Origin: a bacterium
GTDB taxonomy: Bacteria > Actinomycetota > Acidimicrobiia > Acidimicrobiales > CATQHL01
Assembly (NCBI GenBank): GCA_026708055.1
Contig: JAPOVS010000022.1
Coordinates: forward strand, 19,125-83,124
Direction of reading: 5' to 3'
Length of the DNA stretch: 64,000 bases
Shown one piece after another: positions 16,730 through 26,199 of the stretch (within the stretch, counting starts at the first letter, position 1; each line of letters opens with the position of its first letter). The position numbers and the translations under genes were made by a program. The notes under the pieces are model-generated. The model saw only the letters and a program-made list of their open reading frames with translations. It had not been told where the DNA came from and did no database searches.

Positions 16730-17892
16730 TATGTGCCGCCCAGGGAAGCCCGGAGTTTGGGAAGGTTCGCAGGCTTGACTCCGAGAAGCCGGGAAGCGTC
16801 GCGTATCAACATCTCCGACGCGCCGACGCTCTCAAGGACGGCCTCGGTGAGAAGCCGGCTGTTGCGGATCGGGACGTTCTTGTAGTAGTCGCCCCCCGAA
16901 GACGTTGTCGCGCGCTGCGCGTTCCACTTGGCCCGCTCGGCCTCGTAGAGTTCGAAGAATCTCTGGCGGCTGATCGCCCCGTGCGTCCAGAGTTGTCTGG
17001 CGACCATGACGGTCGAGACACGAAACTCTGCAGCTACACCCCCGAGCCATTCGCTCTCCGAGGAGGTCCGGCGCTTCCAGCTATCAGCGATGCGGTCCCA
17101 GGGCAGCAGAACTTCGCCCGCAACTTCATTGCAATACGCCTCGATATGTGTCGACCCGCCTCCCGGGATCGTCAAGTCTGCGTCCGAGATTCCACCCTCG
17201 CCGACCCAGATGTGCGCCAGTTCATGAGCCAGGGTGAAGATCTGGGCGGAGTGACTGTCCGCGTTGTTGATGAAGATCACCGGGGCCATGGGATCCGCAA
17301 TCGAGAAGCCGCGGAACTCCTCGACGCGAAGGGGACGATTCGTCGCCTGGTGAACGACCCCGTTTCTCATGACCAGGATTCCCAAGGCCTCAACCTGTCG
17401 GACAAACGCCCTGAGGAATCGATCTCGCTGGGTTTCGCAACGGACTTCGGAATCAAGATTGAGGCTCAGGGCAATGTCTGCCGCCACTGCGGAAACCGGG
17501 GCTTGGGTCGAGAACCGCCCCACGACCGGGAGGGGGGGCTCATCAGCACCGACCCTGAAGTCCCGGTACCAGTCCTGGTGCCGCAGGACGTCGGCTATCA
17601 CGTCGCGAAGGTCGACCGACGGCCTTCGGTAGGCCCCTCCGGGAGCGCGACGGAAGTCGGGAATCGGCAACTCGTCCACGGGTGGATCAGCGAGGAACAG
17701 GTAACCGAACGGCACTCGCAGCCGTTTCGCCAATTGCTGCGCCTGGCTGAATGTCGGAGCCGACGAACCGTCCAACCAGCGCTCGACCGTGCTGACCGAT
17801 TGGCGCAGGGACCTGCTCAGATCATCCGATCCGAGGTCGGCCCGATCCGCCGCCCACTGCAACACCGCGGGATTGACGTGGGCGACCGTCAT
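16729..17892 (-). CDS. Xre-family regulator fused to ImmA/IrrE metallopeptidase domain
   Basis: A 387-residue protein starting at ATG 17892 (MTVAHVNPAVLQWA). Residues about 5-65 form a helix-turn-helix (LSRSLRQSVSTVERWLDGSSAPTFSQAQQLAKRL). The ImmA/IrrE zinc peptidase domain follows with HELAH near residue 220 and a downstream Glu in IEAYCNEVAGEVLLP. In known systems such COG2856 proteins act as antitoxin/repressor or cleave a repressor. It pairs with the DUF4411 gene and is divergent from the DUF6361 operon across a 252-base gap, so it could also control that operon; this last point is inference. Confidence 0.88.
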   Translation of the reverse strand: MTVAHVNPAVLQWAADRADLGSDDLSRSLRQSVSTVERWLDGSSAPTFSQAQQLAKRLRVPFGYLFLADPPVDELPIPDFRRAPGGAYRRPSVDLRDVIADVLRHQDWYRDFRVGADEPPLPVVGRFSTQAPVSAVAADIALSLNLDSEVRCETQRDRFLRAFVRQVEALGILVMRNGVVHQATNRPLRVEEFRGFSIADPMAPVIFINNADSHSAQIFTLAHELAHIWVGEGGISDADLTIPGGGSTHIEAYCNEVAGEVLLPWDRIADSWKRRTSSESEWLGGVAAEFRVSTVMVARQLWTHGAISRQRFFELYEAERAKWNAQRATTSSGGDYYKNVPIRNSRLLTEAVLESVGASEMLIRDASRLLGVKPANLPKLRASLGGT

Positions 17893-18144
17893 GCCCAGCC
17901 AGAATAGCCACGAACGGCGGCAACTCACATTGCCGTCGGCGGTGCCCCGGGCCGGCCGCCGGGGTTCGCCTTCCGAGTCAGCGACCGCCAGCGATCTGCG
18001 TACCGGATTGCGGGGTCTCCTCGACTGGCTGCTGCTCAGGTTGCCTCAGCCTGCCTGGCAGGCCATCTTCCGCGGTGCGTACTCTGGGTAGCACGTGATT
18101 GCGCAACCCCCGCCGGATACTGCCGCAGACCGAGCGCGACGCTC

Positions 18145-19374
18145 GTGATCGCCCATGCGCCGGAGTCGTCGCTCGGCTGGCTCGACTTCGATGCGGCCGC
18201 CAGCGCGCGAGTGGGCGAGCTGCTGCGTTCGCTGGAGGAGCCCGGCACCCTGGACGAGTTGGGTTTGGGCACCGTGCGCGACGCCTTCTCGGGGAGGCTC
18301 AGCCCCGGCACGACGACCACCCAGACAAGGCTCCGCTACTTCATGTTCGTGCCGTGGATCTTCGCCCGCCTCGAGGCGCAGCGCGTCGCGCCGGGTGACT
18401 TCGCCCGCAGGCTCCGCGAGGACGAGGCGCGGCTCATCGGCTGCCTCCGCCATCTGGGGAAGAACAACGGGGTGATCGGCTACGCCGCCGGAAGGGATCT
18501 CAAGCTCTTGCCGAGTTGGCTCTACTGGGCCGGCCTGGGCGCCTGGGGGCTGCGGCGTCTCGATCTCAGCATCGCCGAGTACGGGCAGCGGGCGGCAGCT
18601 CTGGGACGCCGTCAGCCCGAGCGCGACGACGACCGCAATCCGACGGCGCGGGCGGTGTCGATGTGGGCGTCCATGCCGCCGGCGCCCGACGACTTCCTGC
18701 AGGAGAACATCACATTCGAGCTGCGTCGCGATGAGGCGCAGGTCCTCGTCGAGTGCATCCGGCGGTGCCAGCCGGGCACGCTGCTGGCCTTCCTGTGCGG
18801 CACGCCGGCCGCCGCGGCGAACGCCCGCTTCCCGTGGGAAGTGCCGACGCACGGGATGCCCGGCGGTCTCGTGGAACTCCTGCGCCACGCCCGCTGCTTC
18901 TCCGAGCTCACCCTCGGCCCCCAGTTGGTCTACAACGTGCTCCTCGCACGCAAAGCGCGGGCAGAGTTCGGATGGGACACCCACGAACTCGAGCAGCGCC
19001 AACTCCGCCGCCTCGGCCGCTGGGCCAGGTTGCTCGAGGGCCGACACGAGGAGTTACGCATCTGGGCCGAGAACCTGCCCGAGTTCTGGCACGTCCTCAG
19101 CGAGCGCCGCATCGGCGGCGCCACCCGGGACTTCGTGAACTTCGTGGCCCGGCGGGCGGTGGAGAACCCGGCGGGCTTCGCCGAGGATCGCTCGGTCCAC
19201 GATTGCATCGTCGACCGGGAGGTCCGACTCAAGTCGAGGCGCGCGCGCCTCGGCTACCGGGCGGCCCTGGAGAACTGGGGTCAAGTGCCCGGCGGCGGTC
19301 AGTTCAACTACCGGTGGCCGATCACCAAGAGCTACCTCTCCGATCTCGATGTGGCGCTGGGGCCGGTGCCCTGA
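18145..19374 (+). CDS. DUF6361 family protein, first gene of putative defence operon
   Basis: A 409-residue protein starting at GTG 18145. The N-terminal SSLGWLDFD block and TTTTQTRLRYFMFVPWIFARLE match what I recall of DUF6361, a family of unknown biochemical function. It has no transmembrane segment or signal and is rich in Arg and Trp. The stop (19372-19374) overlaps the ATG of the PLD gene by one base (TGATG), and that gene overlaps the helicase, so all three are probably one coupled transcript. In other genomes this family is, to my knowledge, found beside PLD and helicase genes, suggesting it is a component of the same complex. The role is inferred from context only. Confidence 0.82.
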   Translation: MIAHAPESSLGWLDFDAAASARVGELLRSLEEPGTLDELGLGTVRDAFSGRLSPGTTTTQTRLRYFMFVPWIFARLEAQRVAPGDFARRLREDEARLIGCLRHLGKNNGVIGYAAGRDLKLLPSWLYWAGLGAWGLRRLDLSIAEYGQRAAALGRRQPERDDDRNPTARAVSMWASMPPAPDDFLQENITFELRRDEAQVLVECIRRCQPGTLLAFLCGTPAAAANARFPWEVPTHGMPGGLVELLRHARCFSELTLGPQLVYNVLLARKARAEFGWDTHELEQRQLRRLGRWARLLEGRHEELRIWAENLPEFWHVLSERRIGGATRDFVNFVARRAVENPAGFAEDRSVHDCIVDREVRLKSRRARLGYRAALENWGQVPGGGQFNYRWPITKSYLSDLDVALGPVP

Positions 19375-21278
19375 TGCTGCAGCCCGCCAACCGCCTGACC
19401 CTCCTTGACGCGTTGCGGCCCCCTGCCGGCTTCGGGCTGGAGTCGGCCATGGCCGTGACTTTCACGCTCGACCTCCGGGCGCTCCTAGCGGCACCCGCTG
19501 CGCTGACGCTCACCGGCCCCGACGGCATCGTCCCCGACGACGGCCGCCTCGAACCCATCGAACTGCTGCACGCGCTGCGCACCCACGCCGACAAGCTCAG
19601 CGTGCTCTGCCAAGCCGGCGAGATCGCCCTGCCGCCCTCGCGGCGGGTGTTCGCCTTCCTCGAGGGGGCGGTCATCCCCGTTCGTGCGCCGCGAGGCGGG
19701 GTCGTACACCCCAAGGTGTGGGTGCTGCGCTACGAGGCCGGCGAGGCACCGCCGGACGCGCCGCCCGACGGTGCGGGGCGACAGCGGGCGCTCCGGGTGC
19801 TCGTCGCCAGCCGGAACCTCACGTTCGACGCGAGCTGGGACGCCTTGGTCCGCCTCGACGAAACGAGCGCCGCGGACGGCGTGTCGCTGGAACCCGTGGG
19901 CGACCTGTTCGGCGGACTCCTCGAATACGCGGTCGGCGAGGTCGGCGAGGTCCATCGCAACCGCGTGCGATCCCTGGCGGACGCTCTCGGGTCGGCCAGG
20001 TTCGCCCTGCCCGGCGGTGCGCAGGAGCTGCGCACCCACGTACTGGGCCTGACGCAGCGGTCTTCGCCGCTGCCGGATGCCGCCGAGCGGTCGCTGATCA
20101 TCTCGCCGTTCGTGAGCGACGACTTCTTCACGAGGGTGCATCCGCGACCGGTGGACGAGCCCGTCAGCACCCCGGAGGCGCGAGACGGCCAGGACATCAG
20201 CGCCGCCGCCCAGACCCCCCAAGTGATCGAACTCGTCAGCACGCAAGAGTCCCTGGACGGCCTCGATCCGGTGTCACTCGAGGGTATGAATACCGTTCAC
20301 ACCTTCGACGACGCCAGCGTGCCGGATCTCGCGGATGCCGAAGACTCCGACTCACCCAACGACCCGGGCCGGCCGCTGGCGGGGTTGCACGCCAAGGTCT
20401 TCGCCTTCGAGCGCGACGGCCGGGCGCATCTGTTCCTCGGATCGGCGAACGCCACCGGTGCAGCATTCGGCGCCAATGTCGAGATCCTGTTGGAACTCGT
20501 GGGCGCCACAGAGGCGCTCGGCATCGACCGGCTCTGCGTCGGCAGTGAGGACGAGCCAGGGCTCCGGGAGCTGTTCCGGAGCTACCGCCGACCCGAACCG
20601 ACTCCTGAACCGGACGACGAAGGCCGAGGAGCGCTGGACAGCGCTCGCCGGGCCATCGCCCAGCTTCATTTCGCGGGATCCGTCGAACGCAGCGGCACCG
20701 GCTGGGCGGTCACGTACCGGACGTCTGAGCCTCTGCGGGCACCCGACGGCACGGAGATCCACTGCTGGCCGCTGGCGTCCGCGGGGAACCGGAGACGGGT
20801 TGTCGCCGGTGAACCTCTGGAGGCTCGCTTCGAGACGATCCTCGAAGCCATTTCCGGCTTCCTGGCATTCGAGCTCACTCACTCCGACGACGAGGAGGCC
20901 CGGACTGGCTTCGTCGTCCCGGTCCCGCTCGACGGCGTGCCGGAGGAGCGTGAGGGTTCCCTGCTGCGCGCCCTCGTGGGGAACGCCGAGCGCTTCTTCC
21001 GCTACCTCTTGGCGCTGCTGGACGAGGACCCGGACCACGTGAGCCTGCTCGACGCCGTCGAGGGCGCCGCCAGAGGCCCCGCTGGCGGCGGGGGCGGTTC
21101 GTCGAGCCTGCCGGTCCTGGAGAAGTTGCTGCGCACGATGCGACGGGACCCCGCCAAGCTCGCCGGGCTGCACCCGCTCGTGGGCGACCTGGCCGAGGAC
21201 GGCGCGCTGCCGCCGGGCTTCGCCGAACTCTGGAAGACGATCCACGAGGTGGCGCACACCGGGACGCCGGACCGATGA
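19374..21278 (+). CDS. phospholipase D-like (HKD) protein
   Basis: A 634-residue protein with two HKD-type motifs: HPKVWVLRYE followed by VASRNLT (near residues 112-145), and HAKVFAFE followed by LFLGSANATGAAFGAN (near residues 339-365). Two motifs in one chain form one PLD active site, as in PLD-superfamily nucleases. There is no signal peptide, so it is cytoplasmic. An acidic, probably disordered segment (about 270-325) lies before the second motif. The start overlaps the DUF6361 stop and the end overlaps the helicase start (ATGA). PLD-helicase partners occur in defence systems such as DISARM, but here the third partner differs. Confidence 0.86.
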   Translation: MLQPANRLTLLDALRPPAGFGLESAMAVTFTLDLRALLAAPAALTLTGPDGIVPDDGRLEPIELLHALRTHADKLSVLCQAGEIALPPSRRVFAFLEGAVIPVRAPRGGVVHPKVWVLRYEAGEAPPDAPPDGAGRQRALRVLVASRNLTFDASWDALVRLDETSAADGVSLEPVGDLFGGLLEYAVGEVGEVHRNRVRSLADALGSARFALPGGAQELRTHVLGLTQRSSPLPDAAERSLIISPFVSDDFFTRVHPRPVDEPVSTPEARDGQDISAAAQTPQVIELVSTQESLDGLDPVSLEGMNTVHTFDDASVPDLADAEDSDSPNDPGRPLAGLHAKVFAFERDGRAHLFLGSANATGAAFGANVEILLELVGATEALGIDRLCVGSEDEPGLRELFRSYRRPEPTPEPDDEGRGALDSARRAIAQLHFAGSVERSGTGWAVTYRTSEPLRAPDGTEIHCWPLASAGNRRRVVAGEPLEARFETILEAISGFLAFELTHSDDEEARTGFVVPVPLDGVPEEREGSLLRALVGNAERFFRYLLALLDEDPDHVSLLDAVEGAARGPAGGGGGSSSLPVLEKLLRTMRRDPAKLAGLHPLVGDLAEDGALPPGFAELWKTIHEVAHTGTPDR

Positions 21279-24200
21279 CCGCGCCGGACGTCGACGCCGA
21301 GGCGGTCCTGACCGACCTGAAGGACTTCCAGAGGCGGACCGCCCGCTGGGCCTTCCAGCGGATGTACACCGCCGCCGATCCCGCCACCCGGTTCCTCGTG
21401 GCCGACGAGGTGGGGCTCGGCAAGACGCATGTCGCCAAAGGCGTGGTCGCCCAGGTCATCGACCACCTGCGGCGCACCGGCGACGAGCGCCACGACATCG
21501 TCTACATCTGCTCGAACGGCGCCATCGCCCGCCAGAACCTTCGCAAGCTGGCGCCCGAGGGCGTCGAGCCCATCGAGTCCGTGGACCGGCTCACCATGCT
21601 CCCGCTGGTGAACCTGAACCAGGACAATCCCGGTCGGGGAGGCGTCAACCTGCTGGCCATCACCCCCGGAACCTCGCTCCAGTTCGGGCGCGGCACCGGC
21701 AAGTTCACCGAGCGCTGCCTCGCCTACACGTTCCTGCGCGCCATCTGGGGCGCGAGTGCAATGGGTGCGCCGGCGCGCCGGGTGTTCTGGCACGGCATCA
21801 GGGTCGACCCCGATGAGCGGCTGCGCTGGTGGGAGCAGTACTACCGCCCGCGCATCCAGGGGTCGCTCGAAGACTTCAAAAGGCTGCTGGAAGAGACCGA
21901 ACGGGCGAGGCGCGCCCGCGGCGCGCGGACCCTGCGCGAGCTCTTCGACCAACTCGTCGAAGGGCTGCGCTGGCAGCGCACGTTCCCCGGGGACCTGCTC
22001 GGAAAGCGCTGGTGGTTCATCGCCGGCGTGCGGCGCATCATGGCGAACGTCGGCGTCGCCGCGCTGCAACCCGACCTGGTGATCCTGGACGAGTTCCAGC
22101 GCTTCAAGGACCTGCTGCGACCCGATCCTCAGAACTTCGCCGCCAACGTGGCGCACCGGATGTTCAACTACACCGACCCGCAGACCGGCCGCACCACGCG
22201 GACGCTGCTGCTGTCCGCCACCCCGTACCGCATGTACACCACCGGCGACGAGCCCGACAGCGACCACTACGAGGACTTCTACGAGACCTGCTCGTTCCTG
22301 CTCGGGGATCCGGCGCGGACCGAGGAGCTGCGGGACCGGTTCGGCGATCTCCGGCTGGCGCTCACCTCCGCCGACTCGCTGGGGCGCGCCGAGGAGATCT
22401 GCGTGGAGATCCAGGGCCGACTGCGCGGCGTGATGGCGCGGACCGAGCGACTGGCGGCGACGCCGGACCGCGACGGGATGCTGCACGAGCCAGAAGCGCA
22501 CGTAGAGGTGAAGTCGCACGACCTGCGCGCCTACCTCCGCTTCGGGGATCTGGCCGAGTCCGTGAAGCACCACGAGCCCGCCGAGTACTGGAAGTCCGCG
22601 CCGTACCTCGTCAACTTCATGGAGGGCTACAAGCTGAAGGAGACCATCGTGTCGGCCGCAGCGGACGGCCGCCTCGGGGACGGCGCGGGGCTCGAAGCGG
22701 GTCCGGGCCTGCTGAGTTGGGAGGATGTGGAGGCCTACGAGCGCATCGACCCCCAGAACGGGCGACTCCGCTGGCTGCTCGACGACTTGCATCGCCACCG
22801 CGCCTTCGATCTGCTCTGGATCCCCCCGTCCCTGCGCTACTACGACACCGGGTCGGTCTACGAGAGCCCGGAGGCCGCCACCTTCACCAAGAGGCTCATC
22901 TTCTCGGGATGGGCGGTGGTCCCCAAAGTCGTCTCGTCGCTGGCCAGCTTCGAGGCCGAGCGCCGCGCCTACAGCGGACGCAGCCACGCCTACACCGCCA
23001 ACTACGGGCGACGCGGCGGGCAGCGCCTCACCTTGCGCACCAGCGAGCGCACAACCGAAGCAGCGAGGCCCGGAGAGGCGGCCGGCGACAGTCGAGCCGC
23101 GGCGATGACCACGTTCCTGCTCACCTGGCCGAGCCCGACCCTCGCAGAACTGGGAGACCCCCGGCCACTGCCGGGCGACCCGCGCCGTTGCGTCAGCGGC
23201 GTGCCCGGCGAGGTGGCAGCGGCAGACCGACCAGTCGTCGGGGGAGGCCAGGCGGGCCGCCGCGTCACCGACCTGCTCGCCGAGGTGAAAGCTCGCATTG
23301 CGAAGGCCATCGAAGCCCTTGTCCTAACCGCACCCGCCGAGGGCGCGGTCGACCGGAGGTGGTACTGGGCGGCGCCCCTGCTCCTCGACCAGCAACGTCA
23401 TCCGTCGGCGACGCACCGCCTGCTGGCCCTGAACGACCTCAGCCACTGGGAGGGTGAGCAGGTTGACCGCGGGCTCCGGGCGCACGTCGCCGAAGCCAAG
23501 GCCATGCTCGAATACAGTCCCGGGCCGTCCTCCGGCGACCATTGCCGACCTTCATCCGGGTCCGAAGCCAGGCCCACGGGCGAAGACGGTCGCCACGCTC
23601 TCGGACGCCCGCCCGACGACCTCACGACAGTGCTGGCCGAGTTGGCGGTCGGCGGGCCGGCGCAGTGCGCGCTGCGGGCGATCGCTGCGGTCGCGGGGCT
23701 ACCTCTCGACAATGAGTCTGCCGTGGTACACGCCGCTCGGGCTGCGGGCGCGTTCCGGAGCTTCTTCAACGCCCCCGAGGTCACCGGCACCATCGTCGGC
23801 GGGAGCTCGGAGGAGTCCGAGACCGAAGAGGGCGGCGGGCGTTACTGGCATGACGTCCTTCGGCACTCGATCATCGGGAACCTCCAAGCGGTGCTGGACG
23901 AGCACGCCCATGTGCTCCGTGACTGGCTCGGGTACCTGAGTCTGGGAGCCGACGAGCGGCGCGCCGCGCTGGCCGCCGACATCGCCGGCCACCTCAAAGA
24001 GGCCTTGGAGTTGCGCACCTCCTCGTTCCGGGTGGACGTGCCCCGGCCGGCGCAGGACAGCCGCCGCGTCGAGTTCGACGCCCGCCGTATGCGCACCCGC
24101 TTCGCCGTCGCCTTCGGCAACCAGGCTCTCGAAGGCGGCGGCGAGGTGCGGGCCGAGTCGCTCTCCAGAGCGTTCAACTCGCCGTTCTGGCCCTTCGTGA

Positions 24201-24955
24201 TGGCCTCCACGTCGGTCGGGCAGGAGGGACTGGACTTCCATCTCTGGTGCCACGCCGTCGTCCACTGGAACCTGCCCGCCAACCCCGTCGACCTCGAGCA
24301 GCGCGAGGGGCGCGTCCACCGCTACAAGGGCCACGCCGTCCGCCGGAACATCGCCGCGACCTTCGGCCCGGACCTGCTCACCGAGGGGCGGGCCAGCGGC
24401 GGCGACCCGTGGAGCCGACTCTTCGAGCGGGCCGTCCCGGAAAGACCGACGGACAGCGGCGAGATGGTTCCTTACTGGGTTTTCCACGCCGGACCGGCGA
24501 AGATCGAACGCCATGTGCCCGTCATGCCGTTCAGCCGCGACGCGGCGGCGCTGCCGAAGCTGCGCAAATCGCTCGCCGCCTACCGCCTCGCCTTCGGCCA
24601 ACCCCGCCAGGAGGAGCTGGTGGAGTTCCTCGGCGCCGACCGCTCCGACGCCGACCTCCTCCGGCTGGCGTCGCGGCTCCGCATCGACCTGTCGCCTCCC
24701 GAGCGGGGCACGCGCCCGGCCGGAGATGACGACCTTGGGGGCGGCCTCGCCGACGAACCCCCGCCGCTGCTCGGGCACACAACCGGCCAGCAGGCGTTGC
24801 CGGCGGGCGCCGCTCCCGGGCCCGCCCCCACTCAGGCACACAACCAGCCCGAAGGCTCCTCAACTCCCCGCGAGAGGCTGAGTTCGCCTGATCCATGGTG
24901 GCGACGCCTCGGGACGTCCCGCCCCTACAGGTCGAGGCGGAGGAGATCCTCGTAG
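21275..24955 (+). CDS. SNF2-type helicase-related protein
   Basis: A 1226-residue superfamily 2 ATPase. Motif I DEVGLGKT is at about 44-51, the DEAD-type box is DEFQ at about 271, motif III LLLSATP at about 311, motif V STSVGQEGLDF at about 979 and motif VI QREGRVHRYKG near 1006. A large insert of about 650 residues separates the two RecA lobes. The absence of a nuclease domain fits the PLD protein supplying that activity. The last 10 codons run antisense over the 3' end of lysA (24925-24955), and the final 50 residues are Arg/Pro-rich and poorly folded, so the C-terminus may have drifted or been extended. Confidence 0.88.
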   Translation: MTAPDVDAEAVLTDLKDFQRRTARWAFQRMYTAADPATRFLVADEVGLGKTHVAKGVVAQVIDHLRRTGDERHDIVYICSNGAIARQNLRKLAPEGVEPIESVDRLTMLPLVNLNQDNPGRGGVNLLAITPGTSLQFGRGTGKFTERCLAYTFLRAIWGASAMGAPARRVFWHGIRVDPDERLRWWEQYYRPRIQGSLEDFKRLLEETERARRARGARTLRELFDQLVEGLRWQRTFPGDLLGKRWWFIAGVRRIMANVGVAALQPDLVILDEFQRFKDLLRPDPQNFAANVAHRMFNYTDPQTGRTTRTLLLSATPYRMYTTGDEPDSDHYEDFYETCSFLLGDPARTEELRDRFGDLRLALTSADSLGRAEEICVEIQGRLRGVMARTERLAATPDRDGMLHEPEAHVEVKSHDLRAYLRFGDLAESVKHHEPAEYWKSAPYLVNFMEGYKLKETIVSAAADGRLGDGAGLEAGPGLLSWEDVEAYERIDPQNGRLRWLLDDLHRHRAFDLLWIPPSLRYYDTGSVYESPEAATFTKRLIFSGWAVVPKVVSSLASFEAERRAYSGRSHAYTANYGRRGGQRLTLRTSERTTEAARPGEAAGDSRAAAMTTFLLTWPSPTLAELGDPRPLPGDPRRCVSGVPGEVAAADRPVVGGGQAGRRVTDLLAEVKARIAKAIEALVLTAPAEGAVDRRWYWAAPLLLDQQRHPSATHRLLALNDLSHWEGEQVDRGLRAHVAEAKAMLEYSPGPSSGDHCRPSSGSEARPTGEDGRHALGRPPDDLTTVLAELAVGGPAQCALRAIAAVAGLPLDNESAVVHAARAAGAFRSFFNAPEVTGTIVGGSSEESETEEGGGRYWHDVLRHSIIGNLQAVLDEHAHVLRDWLGYLSLGADERRAALAADIAGHLKEALELRTSSFRVDVPRPAQDSRRVEFDARRMRTRFAVAFGNQALEGGGEVRAESLSRAFNSPFWPFVMASTSVGQEGLDFHLWCHAVVHWNLPANPVDLEQREGRVHRYKGHAVRRNIAATFGPDLLTEGRASGGDPWSRLFERAVPERPTDSGEMVPYWVFHAGPAKIERHVPVMPFSRDAAALPKLRKSLAAYRLAFGQPRQEELVEFLGADRSDADLLRLASRLRIDLSPPERGTRPAGDDDLGGGLADEPPPLLGHTTGQQALPAGAAPGPAPTQAHNQPEGSSTPRERLSSPDPWWRRLGTSRPYRSRRRRSS

Positions 24956-26199
24956 GTCTCGCGGCGGATCACCGGGCGGGCCTCGCCGTCGCGCACAAAC
25001 ACCACGGCGGGTCTGGGCATCTTGTTGTAGTTGGAGGCCATTGCGTAACCGTAGGCGCCGGCCACGGGGATGGCCAGAACGTCGTCGGTGGCCAAGTCCT
25101 GCGGCAAATGGCCGTCCGCCACGAGAATGTCGCTCGACTCGCAATTCATGCCCACCACCCGGACGGCTCGGGGCCTCGCCGCGCTGGCGACGCGGGGCAG
25201 GAACGCCTCGTAGCCGCTGCCGTAGAGCACCGGCCGCGGGTTGTCGCTGAGGCCGCCGTCGACGGCGACATAGGTGCGGATGCCCGGAAGGGCCTTGACC
25301 GCGCCGACCGTGTAGAGCGTGACGGCCGCGGCGGCCACGATCGCCCGTCCGGGTTCGACGCTGAGTCGGGCCGTCACGCCGGCGTCGGCCGCCGCCTGCA
25401 GCACGGTGCGCCCCCATTCGGTGATCGACGGTGCCTGCTCGCCGGCAACATAGGCCACGCCGAGGCCGCCGCCGACTGACAACTCGGGCAGGCCCAACGG
25501 GTTGGCGAAGGACGCCAGGGTAGCCACCGCCCGCGCGAACGAGTCGAGGCGGAACACCTGACTGCCGATGTGGGCGTGGATGCCAACAAGTTCCACCGAG
25601 TCCGAAGCGCGGGCGCGGGCCACCGCCTCCGCCGCTGCGCCAGTGGATACCGTGAAACCGAACTTCGAGTCGTCCCGTCCCGTGGCCAGATAAACATGGG
25701 TGTGCGCCTCGATGCCCGGCGTGATCCGCAGCAACACCGCCGGCCGACACCCTCGCTCGGCCGCCAAAGTGTCGAGGCGGTCGAACTCCTCGAAGCTGTC
25801 GACCACGATGCGGCCCACGCCAGCCTCGATGGCGGCGGTCAAGGCCGCCGCCGACTTGTAGTTTCCGTGCATCACCAGCCGCTCGGGCGGGAACCCGGCC
25901 GCTAGGGCCACGTGCAGCTCGCCGCCGGTGGACACGTCGAGGTGCAGCCCCTCTTCGTGGACCAACTCCACCATGGCCCGGCAGAGGAAGGCCTTGGCGG
26001 CGTACGCCACGGCGCCCTCGCCGAAGACCGACCGCGCCTCGCCGCAGCGCGCCCGCAGGTGGTCCTCGTCGTAGACGATGAGCGGCGTGCCGAACTCGCC
26101 TGCGAGGTCCACTAGGTCGCAGCCGCCCACGGAGAGCCGGCCGCCGGCGTCGCAGGCGGCGTTGTCGGGCAGCAGGTTCCGAGGGACAGGTCCGGCCAT
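24925..26199 (-). CDS. lysA: diaminopimelate decarboxylase
   Basis: A 424-residue PLP enzyme catalysing the last step of lysine synthesis. Motifs are AYAAKAFLCRAMVELV (PLP lysine near residue 70), the glycine loop ELSVGGGLGVAY, EPGRAIVAAAAVTLY, and the C-terminal CESSDILVADGHLP and AGAYGYAMASNYNKMPRPA. The length is typical. The ATG overlaps the argS stop (ATGA), so argS-lysA is an operon. In Mycobacterium hom follows directly; here an 8.7 kb island intervenes and lysA converges on the helicase gene with a 31-base overlap. Confidence 0.96.
   Translation of the reverse strand: MAGPVPRNLLPDNAACDAGGRLSVGGCDLVDLAGEFGTPLIVYDEDHLRARCGEARSVFGEGAVAYAAKAFLCRAMVELVHEEGLHLDVSTGGELHVALAAGFPPERLVMHGNYKSAAALTAAIEAGVGRIVVDSFEEFDRLDTLAAERGCRPAVLLRITPGIEAHTHVYLATGRDDSKFGFTVSTGAAAEAVARARASDSVELVGIHAHIGSQVFRLDSFARAVATLASFANPLGLPELSVGGGLGVAYVAGEQAPSITEWGRTVLQAAADAGVTARLSVEPGRAIVAAAAVTLYTVGAVKALPGIRTYVAVDGGLSDNPRPVLYGSGYEAFLPRVASAARPRAVRVVGMNCESSDILVADGHLPQDLATDDVLAIPVAGAYGYAMASNYNKMPRPAVVFVRDGEARPVIRRETYEDLLRLDL

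Noticed and set aside
18145..24955. Assignment of the helicase operon to DISARM or BREX
   Set aside because: No DUF1998 (DrmB), PglZ, BrxC or methyltransferase partner; only the PLD-plus-helicase combination is shared.
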